NCBI GenBank assembly: GCA_017509065.1
Contig: JAFWQM010000166.1
Location: forward strand, 1-28,335
DNA: 28,335 nt
Direction of reading: 5' to 3'
From: Clostridia bacterium
Lineage (GTDB): Bacteria > Bacillota_A > Clostridia > Christensenellales > Aristaeellaceae
Shown: piece by piece, positions 24,696 to 28,335 of the stretch
Position numbering within the stretch: the stretch's first letter is position 1
Layout of the letters: each line of letters begins with the position of its first letter
Translations under genes and position numbers: made by a program
The notes under the pieces: model-generated
The model's input: the letters and a program-made list of their open reading frames with translations, nothing else
What the model was told of the DNA's origin: nothing
Database searches by the model: none

Positions 24696-27056
24696 ATGGA
24701 ACCAGACCGGATTTTGTTCGCCCATGGCTGGCGCTTTGCTCTCACCCAGGATGAGGCCGCGCTGCTTCCTGCCTATGATGACAGCGCATGGAGAAAAGTG
24801 ACGCTGCCCCACGACTGGCAGATCGATCAGCCCCGGTCCCAGGATGCTCCTGGGAAAGGATGTCAAGGCTTTTATCCCCGGGAGCACGTGGGTGTATACC
24901 GTCTGCATTTCCAGGCGGATCAAAGCTGGCGGCATAAGCAGGTGCGCATCCTGTTCGACGGGGTGCAGCGTTTCAGTGAGGTGTGGTTAAACGGCGTTCA
25001 GGTGGGCGGCCATGCCTACGGGTATGTTCCTTTTACCGTGGACATTTCCCGCGCGCTGGATTTTGCAAAAGACAACGTGCTGGCCGTCAAGGTGGATAAC
25101 CGCAGCGCAGAAGGCGAATATGCCGCTTCCGGCGACCGATGGTATTCCGGAGCGGGCATCATCCGGGACGTTTGGTTGCTGGTGGACGGGGATACCCACC
25201 TGGTGCATGATGGGCTCCGCATTGTATCCGTCCCCATTCATAAAGGCCCCAGCGGCGATGTGCCGGATGTTGCCGGCATCCGCTGCGATGAGGCTGTATG
25301 CACCGTCACCTGTGAAGTTGCCGGTGACTGCGCCGGGCAGACGGTCACATTAACGGTGACCGCGCCGGATGGAAGCACCGTCTGTCAGCAGGAGCAGGCG
25401 GCCCTTCCCAACACTCAATGGACTTTTACCATCTCAAAGCCCAAGCTCTGGTCGCCTGATACGCCCGATCTTTATCGCGCCTGGGTCACGCTCAGCGGCG
25501 GAGACACGCTGGAAAGCGCCTTTGGCGTGCGTTCCGCGGTATTTGATACGGAGGATGGCTTCCTCCTCAACGGGGTGAAAACCAAGCTTTGGGGCGTGAA
25601 CCTCCATCATGACGGCGGAGCCGTGGGCGCGGCGGTGCCTCCGGAAATCTGGAAGAGGCGCTTGAAAGCTCTGAAGGAAATGGGCGTGAACACCATCCGC
25701 TGCGCTCATCATCCCATGCCGGAGTATTTCTACAGCCTGCTGGATGAACTGGGCTTCCTGTGCATGGATGAATTGATGGATAAGTGGGAAGGCTGCCACA
25801 TGTACTTTGACCGTACCTGGGCCGACCGTCATGAAGACCTGAAAGCCATGATCCGAAGGGACTGCAACCATCCTTCCATTATCCTATGGAGCGTGGGCAA
25901 TGAGGTCAGCCATCAGTTTTCCAAAAAATTTTACGCTTACCTGAAGGAGCTGACGGAAGCCGTCCGGACGCTGGACCCCACCCGCGCGGTCACCTGCGTG
26001 CTGATTTCCTGCGTGCTGAAGGATTACAACGACGTGACCCCCATGGGGGTGAAGCTGGCGGCCCTCAAGCGCTATGCGGAACTGGTGGACGTTTTCTGCG
26101 GCAACTACATGGAGCACTATTATGAAAAAATGCGGGAATACGGCATCCGCATTCCCATGATCGGCACGGAAACCCATACGCTGTACCGCAAGGACGAGCA
26201 TGCCCTGAACAATGTGCAGTTAAGCACCGAGAGCCCCTATGCCATTGTGAAAAAGTATGACTGGGTGTGCGGCTCCATCATCTGGGCAGGGATCGACTAT
26301 CTGGGAGAATCCGTGCTTTGGCCGCAGCGCGGCTGGCCCGGAGATCCCCTGGATTCCACCGGGGATTGGAAGCTGCGGGCGTATTACTGCGCGTCCCAAT
26401 TCAAGCGGGAGCCCATGCTGAAAATCTGCGTGTATGATGAAACCGAACCCTGGGACGGCGCCCGGGCCATGTGGGGCTTCCCGCAAATGCGGTCCCACTG
26501 GAAATACACCCATTTTGAAAAGATGGTGCATGTAGCGGTCATGACCAACTGCGACAAGGTGCTGCTGTACCAAAACAGCCAGACCGTGCGTTACGGCTTC
26601 CGGCGGGAGGATGACGACGGCATGGTGCATTTCTATCTGCCTTATATTCCCGGCGTGCTGCGGGCGGAGGGCTACATCGGACAAAACAAAGCGGCGGAGG
26701 ATATTCTTTACTCCGATCACGAGGCCCACAGCCTGACCGTTACGGCGGACCGTACCGTTCTGCCTGCCGATGGGCGCAGCGTGGCCATGGTTGATTTAGT
26801 CATCCAGGATCAGCATGGACGGCGTTTCATGCTGGAGGACAAACGCGTTAGCGTCCAAGTCGATGGCGCGCCGGTGGAAATCCGCATGGATAACGGCAAT
26901 GTTTGGGATGTATCCCCTTTCCTGCGCACGGAATGTCCCACTTTCAACGGCCATCTGCTGGTGCTTCTGAAAGCGGGAACGACGCCCGGCGAGGTCCGGC
27001 TCACTTTGGATACAGAAGGCTTCGGCCAGCGTGAAATCCAATTTACGCTGCAATAA
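24696..27056 (+). CDS. GH2 glycosidase, probably beta-galactosidase or related
   Basis: A 786-residue retaining glycosidase. Domain order: sugar-binding jelly roll (about 1-165, with LPHDWQID and WYSGAGIIRDVWL), Ig-like domain (about 165-282), TIM barrel (about 283-575) and C-terminal beta domains including a bacterial Ig-like segment. NTIRCAHHP (332-340) is the conserved barrel motif. WSVGNE at 398-403 contains the acid/base Glu403, and GTET at 490-493 contains the nucleophile Glu492. WAGIDYLGE (530-538) resembles the WTGFDYLGE segment of GH2 beta-galactosidases, but GH2 also holds glucuronidases, xylosidase-like and arabinosidase-like enzymes, so the sugar is not settled. No signal peptide. 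AAGGAGG precedes the ATG. It is third in the second regulator operon and its TAA is part of the terminator stem. Confidence 0.85.
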   Translation: MEPDRILFAHGWRFALTQDEAALLPAYDDSAWRKVTLPHDWQIDQPRSQDAPGKGCQGFYPREHVGVYRLHFQADQSWRHKQVRILFDGVQRFSEVWLNGVQVGGHAYGYVPFTVDISRALDFAKDNVLAVKVDNRSAEGEYAASGDRWYSGAGIIRDVWLLVDGDTHLVHDGLRIVSVPIHKGPSGDVPDVAGIRCDEAVCTVTCEVAGDCAGQTVTLTVTAPDGSTVCQQEQAALPNTQWTFTISKPKLWSPDTPDLYRAWVTLSGGDTLESAFGVRSAVFDTEDGFLLNGVKTKLWGVNLHHDGGAVGAAVPPEIWKRRLKALKEMGVNTIRCAHHPMPEYFYSLLDELGFLCMDELMDKWEGCHMYFDRTWADRHEDLKAMIRRDCNHPSIILWSVGNEVSHQFSKKFYAYLKELTEAVRTLDPTRAVTCVLISCVLKDYNDVTPMGVKLAALKRYAELVDVFCGNYMEHYYEKMREYGIRIPMIGTETHTLYRKDEHALNNVQLSTESPYAIVKKYDWVCGSIIWAGIDYLGESVLWPQRGWPGDPLDSTGDWKLRAYYCASQFKREPMLKICVYDETEPWDGARAMWGFPQMRSHWKYTHFEKMVHVAVMTNCDKVLLYQNSQTVRYGFRREDDDGMVHFYLPYIPGVLRAEGYIGQNKAAEDILYSDHEAHSLTVTADRTVLPADGRSVAMVDLVIQDQHGRRFMLEDKRVSVQVDGAPVEIRMDNGNVWDVSPFLRTECPTFNGHLLVLLKAGTTPGEVRLTLDTEGFGQREIQFTLQ

Positions 27057-27099
27057 CGAAAATACCCCGACCTATGGACAGGCCGGGGTATTTTCGTTA
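27054..27099. terminator. Bidirectional terminator sharing both stop codons
   Basis: TAACGAAAATACCCCG (27054-27069) is an exact inverted copy of 27084-27099. The stem is 16 bp, with a further 3-bp stem (CCT/AGG) in the loop. An A run on one side and a T run on the other make it work on both strands. The outermost TAA is the stop of the GH2 gene, and its mirror copy is the stop of the converging hydrolase gene. Confidence 0.95.
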
Positions 27100-27933
27100 T
27101 ACAGCTGAACGCTTCCTTGTTTCGTCAATCAGCCGCAGCATCCTGTTCATCGCAAAGGCGACACCGCTTTCAGAGATGCCATGACCCTCGCCCTTGAGCA
27201 GGATGACTTCGGCATGCTCATATTTTTGCGCCGCTCGATAGGAGGATTCAGGGGGCACTACACTGTCCTCGTCTCCTTGAAAAATCAGCACCGGGCCTTT
27301 GAATCGGCCAATGTGATCATAGGCCGAAAAATCCTTCATGGAGGTGAAAAACGCCTTTCCCAGCGTCAATCCCCAGTGGTCAAAAGTTTCCGGGATATCC
27401 GCTCCAAACCGGCCACGCCAATTGTCCGGAATACCGAACGCCGGACAATAGAGCATGATCCCCTTCAGCTGATCCGCCCTCTCTTCAGCGGCCAGCGCTG
27501 TCACGATACCACCCTGGCTCCCGCCAATCAGGAAGACCGCGTGTTCATCCACCCTGTCCATGGAAGAAATGTAATCAATCACCTGAAGCAAGTCCTGCTT
27601 TTCTGTAAACAGCGTCATATCTGTTGATTTGCCGGAGCTTCGGGAGCGGGTGCAGCCGCCGCAAAAGTCGAAGCAGTATGCCACAATGCCATGCTGTGCA
27701 AACATGTCGCATTGCGGGTTATACCATTCATGCGTGCCGTTATAGCCATGACTGCAAATGACCGCGGGGCACTTTCCGTCCGTTACCGGATAGGCGATTC
27801 TGCCGTAGATTTCTTTTTCTCCTGCGCGGATGATCAATTCCTCTGTTTTGATTTCATACCGATGTTCCTCTGGCAAACCTGCGTTTTCCCGTTGATCCTG
27901 GCCGCTCCGCGGCAACCGATCCTTTAAATTCAT
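27097..27933 (-). CDS. Alpha/beta hydrolase, feruloyl/cinnamoyl-esterase-like
   Basis: A 278-residue alpha/beta hydrolase. SHGYNG (61-66) provides the oxyanion hole. GGSQGG at 137-142 holds the nucleophile Ser139; Asp223 in GDEDSVVP and His251 in GEGHGI complete the triad. CFDFCGGCTRSRSSG, with the following MTLFTEKQD, resembles the FDFNGHGKSDG and MTV..E..D elements of LJ0536-type cinnamoyl esterases, and the Ser environment also matches. GGAGGAG 7 nt before the ATG at 27933 fixes the start, although the frame is open further upstream. No signal peptide. It converges with the GH2 gene across a shared terminator and has its own promoter. Removal of ferulic acid from imported xylan fragments is a plausible role, but acetyl esterase or another substrate remains possible. 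Confidence 0.72.
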   Translation of the reverse strand: MNLKDRLPRSGQDQRENAGLPEEHRYEIKTEELIIRAGEKEIYGRIAYPVTDGKCPAVICSHGYNGTHEWYNPQCDMFAQHGIVAYCFDFCGGCTRSRSSGKSTDMTLFTEKQDLLQVIDYISSMDRVDEHAVFLIGGSQGGIVTALAAEERADQLKGIMLYCPAFGIPDNWRGRFGADIPETFDHWGLTLGKAFFTSMKDFSAYDHIGRFKGPVLIFQGDEDSVVPPESSYRAAQKYEHAEVILLKGEGHGISESGVAFAMNRMLRLIDETRKRSAV

Positions 27934-28018
27934 GCCTTTTCTCCTCCAAAGTGATTGCACGTGAAGCACGGCGACGCACAGCAATCTAGGCCATGGTTGA
28001 TTATACTGCTTAACTCTC

Positions 28019-28046
28019 ATTATAGCAAGCGTGCGAAAATTATCAA
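28019..28046 (-). promoter_or_regulatory. Promoter of the esterase-like gene
   Basis: On the minus strand TTGATA (28046-28041) and TATAAT (28024-28019) are separated by 16 bp. The hexamers match the sigma-A consensus closely. The resulting leader would be about 80 nt before the ATG at 27933. A near-consensus promoter suggests expression independent of the AraC-type regulators. Confidence 0.75.
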
Positions 28047-28124
28047 GTGCGATCAAAAGAATAAATTACCACAAAAGAAACAAAATGGCTGTTGGTGGAT
28101 TGAACAGATTGCCCGCATAACGGA

Positions 28125-28263
28125 TAAACCTGCAAGAAAGATAAGGTTTGTAAGTTTAGTAACCCAAATCATGGCTGACCTTTGTCCGGTAATAGCTTTC
28201 CGGGAGTTTGACAGCAAAGAGGAAGCTCAAAGCCCAGGAAGCCAAGCAGGGCTTTATTTTTTT
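28125..28263 (+). ncRNA. Possible structured RNA ending in an intrinsic terminator
   Basis: Three stems follow each other on the plus strand: AAACCT/AGGTTT (28126-28131 with 28144-28149), AGCTTTCC/GGAAGCT (28194-28201 with 28221-28227), and AAAGCCC/GGGCTTT (28229-28235 with 28249-28255). The last is followed by ATTTTTTT and is a clear intrinsic terminator. No credible plus-strand coding gene precedes it within this window: the GH2 transcript already ends at 27099 and the neighbouring gene runs the other way. A short RNA or the remnant of a lost gene would explain it. No known RNA family was recognised. Confidence 0.35.
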
Positions 28264-28285
28264 GTCAAGTTTTTAAAATATATTA

Positions 28286-28314
28286 TTGCGTAATATTAAG
28301 TAATATGGTATAAT
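28286..28314 (+). promoter_or_regulatory. Promoter for a gene beyond the right edge, with possible operator
   Basis: TTGCGT (28286-28291) and TATAAT (28309-28314) are 17 bp apart. The spacer and -35 carry ATATTA and TAATAT arms around TTGCG, and then TAATATTA, a dyad-rich block that could bind a repressor. ACGGAG, a likely ribosome site, is at the last bases of the window, so a plus-strand gene probably starts just outside. Confidence 0.6.
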
Positions 28315-28335
28315 ATAACTGAAAAAACTACGGAG

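Noticed and set aside
27955..28293. Plus-strand frame of 112 codons
   Set aside because: It overlaps the promoter of the esterase-like gene, runs through an intrinsic terminator and has no ribosome site.
1..28335. CRISPR array, tRNA or rRNA
   Set aside because: No regularly spaced short repeats beyond the two 25-bp copies, no tRNA cloverleaf and no ribosomal RNA segment were recognised.

Overview
This window reads as chromosomal DNA of a plant-fibre-degrading gut or rumen Firmicute. The evidence is strong GGAGG-type ribosome binding sites, TATAAT promoters, and repeated YesM/YesN-type two-component systems paired with LplA/LplB/LplC-type sugar ABC importers. Both solute-binding proteins appear to have a signal peptidase I signal rather than a lipobox. 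From memory this is common in Christensenellales/Aristaeellaceae-like Clostridia, but that placement is an inference. Almost all of the window is a carbohydrate-utilisation locus; a mobile-element edge lies at the left end.

Left edge (1-797): a truncated minus-strand gene whose N-terminus resembles the SAM-like domain of tyrosine recombinases, then 25-bp direct repeats, then three consecutive perfect hairpins. One hairpin sits directly beside AAGTGCGC on the minus strand, which is the organisation of a MOBQ/RSF1010-type transfer origin. This looks like the end of an integrative or mobilizable element.

Module 1 (798-15292, plus strand): GH78-like alpha-L-rhamnosidase, GH35 beta-galactosidase, sensor kinase, AraC-type response regulator, solute-binding protein, two permeases, and a large GH106-like glycosidase. 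The enzyme set points to rhamnose- and galactose-containing oligosaccharides such as rhamnogalacturonan I fragments.

Module 2 (15310-27056): a minus-strand operon of two permeases, a solute-binding protein and a short GH115-type alpha-glucuronidase. It is divergent from a plus-strand operon of AraC-type response regulator, sensor kinase and GH2 glycosidase. The GH115 enzyme next to an Lpl-type importer suggests uptake of aldouronates (glucuronoxylan fragments). A feruloyl-esterase-like hydrolase (27097-27933, minus) follows on its own promoter and would fit feruloylated xylan.

None of the glycosidases, nor the esterase, has a visible signal peptide. The model is therefore that oligosaccharides are cut outside by enzymes encoded elsewhere, sensed by the membrane kinases, imported whole and finished in the cytoplasm. 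The two modules converge with only 17 bp between their stop codons. The three structural-operon promoters have a consensus -10 but a poor -35, whereas the regulator promoter is near consensus, as expected if the AraC-type regulators activate the structural operons. I found no completely novel system. The most notable items are the oriT-like region, the candidate regulator sites, the short GH115, and a terminator whose palindrome supplies the stop codons of two converging genes. No rRNA, tRNA or CRISPR array was seen.
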